Of a stretch of 63,815 bases of DNA, positions 52,655 to 61,469 are shown in pieces. Where the stretch lies: assembly GCA_964607755.1 (NCBI GenBank), contig CAZSMC010000021.1, positions 1 through 63,815 on the forward strand, read 5' to 3'. Positions within the stretch are counted from its first letter, which is position 1. Each line of letters starts with the position of its first letter. This stretch comes from CAZSMC01 sp964607755. Lineage in GTDB: Bacteria > Zhuqueibacterota > Zhuqueibacteria > Residuimicrobiales > Krinioviventaceae. The notes below the pieces were generated by a model that was not told the DNA's origin, made no database searches, and worked only from the letters and a program-made list of their open reading frames with translations. The translations under genes and the position numbers were made by a program.

Positions 52655-53929
52655 TTACTCCCTGTTCTCTCGTATTAATTGTTCTGCCAGTTTTTGCATA
52701 TCCTGCGCCGCTTTTTCTGCCGATCTGCGGCCTGTGAAAATAGCCTGATACCCGGGCCGCATAGCATCCCAAATCCAGCGCAACTCGGTTACCGGAGGAG
52801 TGACGCGCCCGACAAGCAATTGGTTTAAAGACGATTTGACCAGAGGACTGTTCTGTACCAACGGACTGTTAAACGCATCTTTTCTCGCCGGGATCGCTCC
52901 GGATGTTTCCGTAAACGAAAGCTGCACCGTGCTCGATGTGAGATACTTTAGCAGCTTGATGGTCATATCTAACCGTTCCCCCTCTAAATTGACATTGAGA
53001 GAATAACCCATCGGCTGCACCGCCGGGGTTGGCCAGAGCCCGGTCTCATCAATTTTAGGGATACGGGCAATACCGATGTCAATGCCGTTTTCAATATATG
53101 TGCCCCAGGACCAGCTTCCGTTAATGATCATGGCAGCCAGTTTATCTTTGAAAAGTGCGTTAGCCACTTCATAATCACATTCCTTTGGAATGATTTTATG
53201 AACCCGAGCCAGGTCAGAAATAAGTTGAGCCGCTTTAACAACCGCTTCAGTGTTCAGGGTAGGATTATAATTGTCGTCAACAATCCAGCCGCCATACCCA
53301 CCGATAAACGGCACCGCAAAAAATGGTTCAGTGTAATTCCACACCAGGGCATATTGATCCGGGTCGCCATCCCCGTCAATATCTTTGGTCAGCGTTTTGC
53401 CCATCTCGATAAGCTCGTTCATGGTGTTGGGCGGCTCATCAATAAGCGCCTTGTTATAAACCAGGCATAAATGATTACCCACCCGGTCAGCTAATTGATA
53501 CAGGTGACCGTTCATCCAGGTATTGGCGTTGATTGGATCAGTTAGAAAACTGTCCAGTGTTGTGGAATCGATAAAGGATTCCATAGGCTGGATCACACCC
53601 AATTCTACAAGTGGACCGATATTGTCGTTAGCTCCCCTGAACAGTGCCGGACCGCTGCCGCCAAGGGCAGAAATAATGTAATTGGTTCGCGCTTCTTCCG
53701 GGCCGTAAAAAAGATCGCGAAACGTCCAGCCAGGATGGCGGCTGCCAAAATCAGACAGGGCCTTGCGGAGTATTTCGCGCTCGGTTGGCCGAAGGGAATG
53801 CCAGATTACCAGAGTGTGCGGGTCCCTGCCACTGCAATTCATAAAAGAAATAACAAAAATACACAAAATTGGAATGATTACTATTGGCTGTAGGATACCA
53901 GGATATTTTGACTTTATTTTTATAGACAT
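52655..53929 (-). CDS. Sugar ABC transporter substrate-binding lipoprotein, MalE-like
   Basis: An extracellular solute-binding protein (family 1) of 424 residues. The leader IVIIPILCIFVISFMNCSG ends in a lipoprotein-like Cys with Asn at -1. The mature protein begins HTLVIWHSLRPTEREIL, typical of MalE-type proteins, and includes LVYNKALIDEPPNTMNELIEMGKTL and NGSWSWGTYIENGIDIGIARIPKI. It delivers an oligosaccharide to the MalF/MalG pair; identity of the sugar is unknown. First gene of this operon. Confidence 0.92.
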   Translation of the reverse strand: MSIKIKSKYPGILQPIVIIPILCIFVISFMNCSGRDPHTLVIWHSLRPTEREILRKALSDFGSRHPGWTFRDLFYGPEEARTNYIISALGGSGPALFRGANDNIGPLVELGVIQPMESFIDSTTLDSFLTDPINANTWMNGHLYQLADRVGNHLCLVYNKALIDEPPNTMNELIEMGKTLTKDIDGDGDPDQYALVWNYTEPFFAVPFIGGYGGWIVDDNYNPTLNTEAVVKAAQLISDLARVHKIIPKECDYEVANALFKDKLAAMIINGSWSWGTYIENGIDIGIARIPKIDETGLWPTPAVQPMGYSLNVNLEGERLDMTIKLLKYLTSSTVQLSFTETSGAIPARKDAFNSPLVQNSPLVKSSLNQLLVGRVTPPVTELRWIWDAMRPGYQAIFTGRRSAEKAAQDMQKLAEQLIRENRE

Positions 53930-53985
53930 TCTTGCATTCTTTTTTCAAACAAGGTGCAGCGTACATTCAATCGATTCAACCAGGA

Positions 53986-54144
53986 TTAAAATAATGCATA
54001 AATAAACGGAGCGATAGCCGTACCTTCAGTAAACACAACCAGCAATCCTAAAAGCACTAAAAATATAACAATTGGCATCAGCCAATACTTTTTGCGGATG
54101 CGCATGAAATCCCAGAATTCCTTAATAATGGACAATTTGCTCAT
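53986..54144 (-). CDS. Small DUF5989-type membrane protein
   Basis: A 52-residue protein, MSKLSIIKEFWDFMRIRKKYWLMPIVIFLVLLGL, with one membrane helix and a C-terminal FTEGTAIAPFIYALF. This is the compact DUF5989 signature. The family is often found next to carbamoyltransferase and SxtJ genes, but here no such neighbour is seen. The start at 54144 is chosen for the family start and AGAGGTAC upstream. Function unknown. Confidence 0.82.
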   Translation of the reverse strand: MSKLSIIKEFWDFMRIRKKYWLMPIVIFLVLLGLLVVFTEGTAIAPFIYALF

Positions 54145-54209
54145 AAATGTACCTCTGATTAAACGTGATGGATAATAAAGCAACAAAGAAATAAATAAAA
54201 AAGAATTTT

Positions 54210-54770
54210 TTAAAACTTATCAGCAACAGCTTGAAAAACGCGAAACGTTGCTTCACTCATTGCTTTTACAATATCTTTTGAATGTCCGCCTGAAATAGTC
54301 ACTTTTTTCTCAATCGTGTCTCGCCACAATAATTGACGCGTATCCATATTACGGAATTCAAAACGGATAGCGACCACAGCCACTCGCTGATTGTTTTGAT
54401 AGACTTCTTCAAACCGTTCGATATGTCCCTCCAGCATGTCGAAATTATCATCACCCTGCACGGTTCGACTGACGTTTCGATAGTGCCGGCAAGCCCGGAA
54501 ATATTTTTCCGCTTCCAGAGTCAGCAGTCTTGCCGGCGGCAATGCCCAGCGACGATAGTGATCATATTTTACCTCAAAAGGTGATTCCTTATAAACCATT
54601 TGATCCTGTTCGTACAAAGGATCGGCGGTAAATGGCCGGATCACCAGTGTTTTGTCTTTAGTTTCAGATGCAGGCGATACATCTCTTTCACCCAGAATAA
54701 AATATCTGGTTTGAGGAACCTGGCTGCAAAAAACCAAAAGCGATACAAGAAAAATGATAAAATATTTCAT
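54210..54770 (-). CDS. ABC-type transport auxiliary lipoprotein (PqiC/DUF330-like)
   Basis: A 186-residue envelope lipoprotein with a short hydrophobic leader (MKYFIIFLVSLLVFC). The ABC-transport auxiliary fold includes RYFILGERD at the start, LVIRPFTADPLYEQDQMVYKES, and YDHYRRWALPPARLL. These match the YxxxRWxxxP pattern of the PqiC family. It is the last gene of the Mla/MCE operon and probably helps lipid passage to the outer membrane. Confidence 0.85.
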   Translation of the reverse strand: MKYFIIFLVSLLVFCSQVPQTRYFILGERDVSPASETKDKTLVIRPFTADPLYEQDQMVYKESPFEVKYDHYRRWALPPARLLTLEAEKYFRACRHYRNVSRTVQGDDNFDMLEGHIERFEEVYQNNQRVAVVAIRFEFRNMDTRQLLWRDTIEKKVTISGGHSKDIVKAMSEATFRVFQAVADKF

Positions 54771-54786
54771 TTTCCCTCCCGGTTAA

Positions 54787-55683
54787 TCATGGCAATTCTC
54801 TTTTTGGCGGATGAGTTTTACGCACCGCACTCCACGGCCGTTCTTTTAGTTGCCGGCTAAATTCGTCAAGATTGTTGGTCATTGAATTCAAATTTTCAAT
54901 GATTTGTTGAAATTGCGATTTGTTGCTCATCAAGCTTTTGTCCACGCCCTGGAGCAGATTATTGACATGCTTTACAGTTTCTTGACTTGACCTGAGTAGC
55001 TGCTCCAAATTTTGAACGCTCTGTGTCAGCGTGGACTCGTTTTGGGCGATCATCCGGTCCATGTTTCCCAGCATCGCTTCCATTTGCACTGTTAATGTAT
55101 GCACGCTTTGAAGCGTTGTATCCAGGTTCATTTCCGTCGTCACAACAATGTCGCTGGCAGCAGAAAGGGCTTTGGAAATCTTTTCGCGATTCTGTTGATT
55201 TAGCAATGCATTCATACCATCGACAAGTTCGGTCATTTCCTTCAGCATCTCGGATGCCTCATCGGACATCTGCGCATAGCCGGTCACGTCTTTTGACGGA
55301 ATCAAAGAACCTGGCGGCAAAAGCGGAGCGTCTGCCGACCCAGTAGAAATCTCGACGTAATAAGAACCCATAATTCCGACTGTAGTCAGGTAAGCCTTGC
55401 TGTCTGTTCTGACAGGCGTGCCTTCTTTAACTTCAAAAACCACTTCTGCTCCAGGAAATTTTTTTCCAGCGAGCTTTACATCTGTAACATGTCCAACTTG
55501 CACACCGGCATACCGCACTATAGAGCCGGGTTCAATACCGCCGACATAGCTAAACCGGGCGCGATAGCTGACCTTGTCCTCAAACTTGCTTGCACCGATG
55601 ATGATCATCAGAAAAGCAATTGTCAGAACAATAGCAACGAAAATAAAAATGCCAGCTTTGACTTCATGCCCTTTATAATCCAT
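54787..55683 (-). CDS. mlaD: MlaD-like MCE-domain protein
   Basis: Periplasmic lipid-binding component anchored by one N-terminal helix (VKAGIFIFVAIVLTIAFLMIIIGA). The MCE domain (residues about 37-115) has SYVGGIEPGSIVRYAGVQVGHVTDVKL and PVRTDSKAYLTTVGIMGSYYVEISTGS. The remaining C-terminal part (about 160 residues) is a long coiled coil, longer than in E. coli MlaD and similar to other bacterial MCE proteins. It lies between the ATPase and the auxiliary lipoprotein. Confidence 0.92.
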   Translation of the reverse strand: MDYKGHEVKAGIFIFVAIVLTIAFLMIIIGASKFEDKVSYRARFSYVGGIEPGSIVRYAGVQVGHVTDVKLAGKKFPGAEVVFEVKEGTPVRTDSKAYLTTVGIMGSYYVEISTGSADAPLLPPGSLIPSKDVTGYAQMSDEASEMLKEMTELVDGMNALLNQQNREKISKALSAASDIVVTTEMNLDTTLQSVHTLTVQMEAMLGNMDRMIAQNESTLTQSVQNLEQLLRSSQETVKHVNNLLQGVDKSLMSNKSQFQQIIENLNSMTNNLDEFSRQLKERPWSAVRKTHPPKRELP

Positions 55684-55726
55684 AGATCAGATAGTCTCCA
55701 TTCAAAAAGTCATTTAAACGATTCAT

Positions 55727-56515
55727 CTATTCTCCGACAAGATTCTTCAGATACTTTTCCGGATCAAGTTCTTCCTGGTCCGGTTGACGTTTCAGGAACT
55801 GTTCAATGTGAGGATCCCGGCTCTCTTTCATTTCAGCAAGTGTTCCGACAAATTTAACTTCGCCTTCATGAAGCAAAGCGATCCGGTCGGCAATGATTTT
55901 TACAGATTCCATTTCATGTGTCACCACGACAATGGTCATTTTGAGCGCTTTTTTTAATTTCAGAATCAGATGATCAATACCCACGCCGACAATGGGATCA
56001 AGACCTGCTGAAGGTTCATCGCAAAACAAAATCTCAGGGTCCATGGCCAAAGCTCTTGCCATGGCGGCCCGTTTTTTCATGCCGCCTGAAAGCTGAGACG
56101 GCATAAAATCTTCAAATCCGGAGAGCCCGACCAGTCCGAGTTTCATCCGGGTCATGATTTTTATAGTCGATTCTTCCTGAGGTGTGTGTTCTACCAGAGG
56201 CAGGGCAACATTTTCACCCACGGTCATTGAATTGAACAACGCGCTGTTTTGAAACAGCATGCCCATCATGGTAAGCAGCTTGTTTTTTTCTTTTTCAGAT
56301 GCGTGAACGATATCAACATCTTTTATAAAAATATGACCTGAATCCGGCTGATTTAATCCGACAATATGACGTAACAGCGTGCTTTTGCCACATCCGGACC
56401 GGCCCAGAATGACCATAGTCTCGTAAGGATAAATATCCAGGTTTATGCCGTTCAGAATAGTTCGTTTTCCGAAACTGGTGTATAGATCACGTATTTTTAT
56501 AATCGGTTCATTCAT
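55727..56515 (-). CDS. mlaF: MlaF-like ABC transporter ATP-binding protein
   Basis: ATPase energising the MlaE permease. The 262-residue protein has Walker A GRSGCGKST near residue 38, the Q-loop, the signature LSGGMKKRAAMARALAMDPEILFCDEPSAGLDP near residue 139, and the H-loop VVVTHE. The C-terminal extension FLKRQPDQEELDPEKYLKNLVGE matches the family. The operon order is kinase, STAS, MlaE, MlaF, MlaD, lipoprotein. A 113-bp AT-rich gap separates it from mlaE. Confidence 0.94.
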   Translation of the reverse strand: MNEPIIKIRDLYTSFGKRTILNGINLDIYPYETMVILGRSGCGKSTLLRHIVGLNQPDSGHIFIKDVDIVHASEKEKNKLLTMMGMLFQNSALFNSMTVGENVALPLVEHTPQEESTIKIMTRMKLGLVGLSGFEDFMPSQLSGGMKKRAAMARALAMDPEILFCDEPSAGLDPIVGVGIDHLILKLKKALKMTIVVVTHEMESVKIIADRIALLHEGEVKFVGTLAEMKESRDPHIEQFLKRQPDQEELDPEKYLKNLVGE

Positions 56516-56628
56516 AAATTCAACATTGTGATTTTTAAATGCACAGCTTTTGTTGCGGCATTTGAAATAATGACTGTCCTGATCTATTCACAATTTTCTC
56601 ATTTGAAATAATAAACTTTTTACAAGAA

Positions 56629-57432
56629 TTATAGCGTTGAGTAAAAAAGCATAGTAAAAACCAGGTCAGCCAGAATCACCAGAAAAATGGATTTAACCAC
56701 AGAAGCAGTGGTCGATTGTCCAACACCTTCAGCGCCTCCGCTCACATTCAATCCCTGGAATGCGCCAATTTGCACAATAATTATAGCAAAAAAGAAGCTC
56801 TTGATCAATCCGGTAATAAAATCTTTGGCCACTAATGCATTAGCGGTTTGATTATAATAAGCGACAAAAGAGAGTTTTAAATCTGTAAGCGCCAGAGCAA
56901 ATCCACCGGAAATGCCGATAAAGTCGGCAATGACGGTTAAACACGGCAAAACGATCATCATGGCGAGTGTGCGCGGCACTACAAGGAAACCGACCGGATG
57001 AAGAGCGAGCGTTTTCAGCGCATCGATTTCTTCGGACACTTTCATAGTGCCAATTTCAGCGGCAATCGCGGAACCACTGCGCCCGGCAATGACAATTGCA
57101 GTTATGAGCGGTCCAAGTTCACGGCACATAGTCACGCTGACCAGATCAGCCACATAAATCAACGCGCCGAATTGTTCAAGCTGATAAGCCGCCTGCATGG
57201 CGATAATCAAACCGGTGCTGAATGCGATAATTCCAACAATGGGCACCGAATCCACACCAATCCGGACAATTTGAGTTACAGTGGAGCGCCAGCGAATTTT
57301 TTTGCCTTGAAAAGGGCCGACAAATACATACAGCATAGTATCAGCCATCATGCCGAACACGCGCGCAAAATCTGCAAAAAAAACTTCGACCTTGCGGCCG
57401 AGACGCCCCATTGTATCGTAAAAATGCCTCAT
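56629..57432 (-). CDS. mlaE: MlaE-like lipid transport permease
   Basis: Integral permease of the MCE-type lipid transporter, 267 residues. Family motifs are GVDSVPIVGIIAFSTGLIIAMQAAYQLEQFGA, MCRELGPLITAIVIAGRSGSAIAAEIGTMKVSEEIDALKTL and FVVPRTLAMMIVLPCLTV. It starts within the last codons of the STAS gene (4-bp overlap). It moves phospholipids between membranes together with MlaF and MlaD. Confidence 0.94.
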   Translation of the reverse strand: MRHFYDTMGRLGRKVEVFFADFARVFGMMADTMLYVFVGPFQGKKIRWRSTVTQIVRIGVDSVPIVGIIAFSTGLIIAMQAAYQLEQFGALIYVADLVSVTMCRELGPLITAIVIAGRSGSAIAAEIGTMKVSEEIDALKTLALHPVGFLVVPRTLAMMIVLPCLTVIADFIGISGGFALALTDLKLSFVAYYNQTANALVAKDFITGLIKSFFFAIIIVQIGAFQGLNVSGGAEGVGQSTTASVVKSIFLVILADLVFTMLFYSTL

Positions 57433-57773
57433 TCCTGCAGTTCAGCTTTGGCAATGTTCACATCGTTATAAATTTTAAATATCTTATCCAGCCGGGTCAG
57501 TTCAAACACTTCGCGCACATTCTCCTGCATGCCAGCTAAAAGAATAGTGCCTCCATATTTTTTACAATGCTGCAATCCTTCTATGAGTGTGGCAACACCA
57601 GAACTGTCCATATAATTGACATCCTGAAGGTCTATTAAAATATTATCAATCTTTTGCTGAGCGATCTTGATAACCGCTTTTCGCAATAGCGGTGAAGAAT
57701 ACATATCCACTTCACCCCGAATCGTTAAAAAAACGTTTTGCCCATTTATTTCTTTATTGATTTCAAGATTCAC
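57429..57773 (-). CDS. STAS-domain protein (anti-anti-sigma/MlaB-like)
   Basis: A 114-residue STAS protein. VFLTIRGEVDMYSSPLLRKAV is the typical start, and NILIDLQDVNYMDSSGVATLIEG carries the DSSG serine that is phosphorylated in SpoIIAA-type antagonists. In Gram-negative bacteria MlaB also has a STAS fold and binds MlaF. It lies between an RsbW-like kinase (11-bp overlap) and mlaE (4-bp overlap). It could thus be either the Mla regulator or a partner-switch antagonist, or both. Confidence 0.9.
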   Translation of the reverse strand: MNLEINKEINGQNVFLTIRGEVDMYSSPLLRKAVIKIAQQKIDNILIDLQDVNYMDSSGVATLIEGLQHCKKYGGTILLAGMQENVREVFELTRLDKIFKIYNDVNIAKAELQE

Positions 57774-58239
57774 TCTGTCTCCTTTTTGGTCTCGTTTTAT
57801 ACATATATAACTTGTTGCCGTTGTCAGAACCTTCTTCCCATTTTACCTCGTCCATAACGGATTTGATAAGATAGACACCCAGGCCACCGGGGCGAACATC
57901 GTGAATTTCCCGGGACTTTATTTTAGTGCCATCGACAGGCTCCCCCTGATCCAGTAAATAGAACTCCAGTTTGGTGGGTTTTATTCGCGAAATGATTTTT
58001 ATTTCCTGGTCCACCTCGCCTTTGTATGTGTGACGAATGATATTGGAACACGCTTCATCCAGCGCCAGAACAATCTTGCTGGTCATTTTTTTGCTAAAAC
58101 CGGCAATATGGCAGACTTTGGCCACCGCAGCCCGCATTACAGAAAGCAGCTCCGGATCACTTGGGAAATGAATTTCAACGGTTTTGAACATGGATTTAAA
58201 TGATCGCTTTAATGTTTTTTCAAAAAATGAATGTAGCAT
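57763..58239 (-). CDS. RsbW/SpoIIAB-like serine kinase (HATPase_c_2)
   Basis: A 158-residue GHKL ATPase of the anti-sigma kinase type. Motifs are ALDEACSNIIRHTYKG (N box), FYLLDQGEPVDG (G1) and RPGGLGVYLIKSVMDEVKW (G2). Such kinases phosphorylate the DSSG serine of STAS partners. The start is uncertain: the ATG at 58239 or the one at 58191 (MFKTVEIHFPSDP). It heads the Mla operon, which suggests that lipid transport is controlled by phosphorylation of the STAS protein. No sigma factor is present nearby. Confidence 0.85.
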   Translation of the reverse strand: MLHSFFEKTLKRSFKSMFKTVEIHFPSDPELLSVMRAAVAKVCHIAGFSKKMTSKIVLALDEACSNIIRHTYKGEVDQEIKIISRIKPTKLEFYLLDQGEPVDGTKIKSREIHDVRPGGLGVYLIKSVMDEVKWEEGSDNGNKLYMYKTRPKRRQSES

Positions 58240-58335
58240 TAATACAGCATCTTGTTGATAATAAGTAATAAAAACTAGCAGTTTTTATGTAAAACATGGA
58301 AACCTCTGAATTGATGCTGTACGACAATTACCAAA

Positions 58336-58488
58336 TTACTTTTGCCGAATATTTTTTGATATTGGAATCTTTGCTAACATAAGGATATTATCGCGATTCT
58401 CACACAAAGCAAGGACTTTATCTGAAAGTCTCTCAGGTTCACTCGCCCACCAAATAAATACATGAGTATCCAATAATAATCTTTTCAT
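58336..58488 (-). pseudogene. Truncated VapC-like PIN toxin
   Basis: A 50-residue frame, MKRLLLDTHVFIWWASEPERL followed by SDKVLALCE, is the N-terminus of a PilT/VapC toxin with the first Asp. After residue 36 the frame loses the family's SAASxWEIAIK segment and stops. A nearby alternative frame encodes YVSKDSNIKKYSAKV, which resembles the missing strand, so a frameshift is likely. The start overlaps the antitoxin stop (ATGA). Confidence 0.72.
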
Positions 58489-58718
58489 TTCAAGCCTAAC
58501 CAATATTCATCTTTTAAAGGCAAATCGAAATCATCGCCCGTTGACATCTTTCCTCGGTTTAGCCCAGCTATTCGCGATTCGGAAGTTGATGAAACAGGAA
58601 CTAATCGAGCCAATGGTTTATTATTTTGCGTGATGATGATTTCATTTCCCTTCTCGGCAAATGATAATAATTTTTGCAATTGGGATTTAGCCTCATTTAT
58701 TGTCACTGCTTTTGTCAT
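58485..58718 (-). CDS. Phd/YefM-family antitoxin
   Basis: A 77-residue protein, MTKAVTINEAKSQLQKLLSFAEKGNEIIITQNNKPLARLVPV, typical of the Phd/YefM fold that binds operator DNA and toxin. The C-terminus, FDLPLKDEYWLGLK, is the toxin-binding tail. AGGAG lies upstream of the ATG at 58718. The partner toxin gene is broken, so the antitoxin now stands without a working partner. Confidence 0.88.
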   Translation of the reverse strand: MTKAVTINEAKSQLQKLLSFAEKGNEIIITQNNKPLARLVPVSSTSESRIAGLNRGKMSTGDDFDLPLKDEYWLGLK

Positions 58719-58772
58719 TCTATGCACTCCTGAATTCATGTTAACAAATGACAGACTTTTCAATTTATTAAA

Positions 58773-61469
58773 TCAATGAGAGTCCAACCAGTTCCGGCCT
58801 GTGCCCACTTCAACCTTAATCGGCACAGATAAATGAATTGCATTTTCCATTTCTTCGCGCACGAGCTTTTCCATCGTACTTGTTTCGTCCTTTGGAACAT
58901 CAAACACAAGTTCATCATGGACTTGCAGAATCATTTTTGCATCAAGATTCTCTTGACGAATGCGGTCGTCTATGCGAATCATAGCTATTTTGATTAAATC
59001 TGCCGCACTGCCCTGAATGGGCGTATTAATGGCGGTCCGTTCGGCAAATTCGCGCATGCGCCGGTTATCGCTTTTAATTTGCGGCACAAAACGACGCCGG
59101 TTCAACAGGGTCGTAACGAATCCCTGCTCCCTGGCTTTGTGAACAATATCAACCATAAATTGCTGCACTTGCGGGTAATTGGCAAAATAAGATTGAATAA
59201 AATCGGCTGCTTCTTCTTTTGAAATATCCAGCCTCTGAGCCAAACCATAAGCAGCCATGCCGTACATAATGCCAAAGTTTACAGTTTTGGCTTTACGTCG
59301 CTGATCAGCAGTGACCTGTTCCTGATCGACATTGAAAATACGGGCTGCCGTGCTGTTATGAACATCCTGGTCGTTGTCAAACGCCTTGATCAATGCTTCG
59401 TCTCCGGAAAGATGAGCCATGATCCGCAACTCGATTTGAGAATAGTCAGCATCCAGAATGACATGGTTTTCATCGCGTGGAATAAAAGCCCGGCGGATAC
59501 GTCTGCCATATTCGGTACGAATCGGAATATTTTGCAAATTCGGGTTGCTCGAAGACAACCGGCCAGTAGCCGCAACAGTCTGATTGTAGGAGGTGTGAAG
59601 TCGTCCGGTTTGTGGATGAATCAATTTCGGCAACGCATCTACATAAGTTGATTTGAGCTTGGATAACTGACGATATTCCAAAATCTGTTTGGGAAGTTCA
59701 TGCTGGCCGGCTAATTCTTCCAAAACAGAAACATCTGTAGAATAACCGGTTTTAGTGCGGCGGACTTTGGGCAGTTCCAGCTCGTCAAAAAGAATGACTC
59801 CAAGCTGTTTTGGCGAATTGATATTGAATCGTTTGCCAGCCAAGTCGTAAATCTGATTCTCGATGTCCGTCAATTCTTTGCCCAGCGTTGCCGACATCTC
59901 TTTAAGGTAGGCCTGATCCAGTGCCACGCCAGCCTGTTCCATACTTTTCAACACATAAATGAGCGGCACTTCCACATCATCCATCAGCTTTTGAAGGCCC
60001 AACTCTTTCAGTTTCGGTTCCAGTTTTGACCAGAGTCGATGAGTGAAATCAGCATCCTCGCACGCATAATCTTTAACTTTATCCACTGGCGCCTGATCAA
60101 TGGTGATTTGCTTTTTACCGGAACCAATCAGAAAAGATGTAGGGATTTTTTTATGATGCAGATATTTAAGGCTTACAACATCAAGACCATGTTGCTGGGC
60201 AGAAGGTTCAATAAGATAATTGCCAATCATTGTATCAAAGCTCAAACCCTGAACCTCGATGCTGTGGTTCGACAAAACAAGCATATCATATTTGGCGTTA
60301 TGGGCGCACTTTTTTATTTCTTTATTTTCGAAAAAAGGTTTGAGCAGGTCTAAAATTTGATTTACATCGAATGGCTCAAACTGCTCGGTCAACATATCTG
60401 GTCCTTTAACCGGAATATAATAGGCTGTACCTTTTTCCCATGAAAAAGATAAACCTACAAGTTCAGCGCGCATGGGCTCGGTACTGGTGGTTTCCGTGTC
60501 AAAGGTAAAAAAATGGGTCTGCTTTAACCGGTCGAGAAAATCATCGAGATGAAGTGCATCTCCGACCAAAATATAATTCGTTTTAATATCTTTTTCCCGG
60601 GAGGCAAAACGTTCAGCCAGACTGGGAATTTGCATATTCCGGTAAAACTCGAATGCTTTTTCCTTGTTAATTTCATCTAACTTGAACGAACTCGGTTGTT
60701 CTTCAATCTGAACATTGCATTTAATAGTGACCAGTTTTTTAGATAAACGTGCCAGTTCCTCTTTGCCCTGCAATTTGGATTTATCGCTTTTAGAAAGAGA
60801 ATCGATGTGGTCCAGTATATTTTCCAGATTACCGTATTTATTAAGCAGCTTTGACGCAGTTACCGGACCGATACCTTTGACGCCAGGAATATTATCCGAG
60901 CTATCACCAACGAGTGCCATATAATCAATAACTTGTTCCGGTTCAATACCCAGTTTTCCTCTCACTTGTTTCCTGTTTAGCCACTCCTCGTCTTCGCCGC
61001 GATTTTTCGGATTTAAAACACGAATATTCGAGTCGACCAGTTGCAGCATGTCTTTGTCGCCAGACACGATGACAGCTTCAAGTCCTTCCTCGCTCGCACG
61101 CCTGGACAACGTTCCGATGATATCGTCCGCTTCGTAACCTGCTTTACGTATGGTGGGGATATTTAACATTTCCAGCATCTCTTCGATGCGGGGCAGTTGC
61201 TCCACCATATCCTGCGGCATTTCTACCCGGTTGGATTTGTATTCTTTGTACAACTCATGACGAAATGTGGGTTCAAACGTGTCGAAAACAACGGCAAAAT
61301 AGTCCGGCTTTTCTTTGTCGAGCAAATTGAACAAGGTTTGTGAAAACCCGTAAACAATACTTATATTTTCACCCTGCGAATTAGTCAAAGGATTTCGGGC
61401 AAACGCAAAATAAACCCGATATGCCAGGGCCATTCCATCCAATAAAAACAGTCGTTTCTTTGCAGCCAT
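58773..61469 (-). CDS. polA: DNA polymerase I
   Basis: Repair and Okazaki-fragment polymerase of 898 residues with all three domains. The N-terminal 5'-3' exonuclease has FLLDGMALAYRVYFAF and YMALVGDSSDNIPGVKGIGPVTASKLL. The 3'-5' exonuclease is apparently active: FTFDTETTSTEP (Asp-Glu), CAHNAKYDMLVL and YACEDADF. The polymerase domain carries ILDADYSQIELRIMAHLSGD (motif A), KTVNFGIMYGMAAYGLAQRL (motif B) and LQVHDELVFDVP (motif C). Monocistronic, with the divergent small membrane protein gene 590 bp upstream. Confidence 0.98.
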   Translation of the reverse strand: MAAKKRLFLLDGMALAYRVYFAFARNPLTNSQGENISIVYGFSQTLFNLLDKEKPDYFAVVFDTFEPTFRHELYKEYKSNRVEMPQDMVEQLPRIEEMLEMLNIPTIRKAGYEADDIIGTLSRRASEEGLEAVIVSGDKDMLQLVDSNIRVLNPKNRGEDEEWLNRKQVRGKLGIEPEQVIDYMALVGDSSDNIPGVKGIGPVTASKLLNKYGNLENILDHIDSLSKSDKSKLQGKEELARLSKKLVTIKCNVQIEEQPSSFKLDEINKEKAFEFYRNMQIPSLAERFASREKDIKTNYILVGDALHLDDFLDRLKQTHFFTFDTETTSTEPMRAELVGLSFSWEKGTAYYIPVKGPDMLTEQFEPFDVNQILDLLKPFFENKEIKKCAHNAKYDMLVLSNHSIEVQGLSFDTMIGNYLIEPSAQQHGLDVVSLKYLHHKKIPTSFLIGSGKKQITIDQAPVDKVKDYACEDADFTHRLWSKLEPKLKELGLQKLMDDVEVPLIYVLKSMEQAGVALDQAYLKEMSATLGKELTDIENQIYDLAGKRFNINSPKQLGVILFDELELPKVRRTKTGYSTDVSVLEELAGQHELPKQILEYRQLSKLKSTYVDALPKLIHPQTGRLHTSYNQTVAATGRLSSSNPNLQNIPIRTEYGRRIRRAFIPRDENHVILDADYSQIELRIMAHLSGDEALIKAFDNDQDVHNSTAARIFNVDQEQVTADQRRKAKTVNFGIMYGMAAYGLAQRLDISKEEAADFIQSYFANYPQVQQFMVDIVHKAREQGFVTTLLNRRRFVPQIKSDNRRMREFAERTAINTPIQGSAADLIKIAMIRIDDRIRQENLDAKMILQVHDELVFDVPKDETSTMEKLVREEMENAIHLSVPIKVEVGTGRNWLDSH

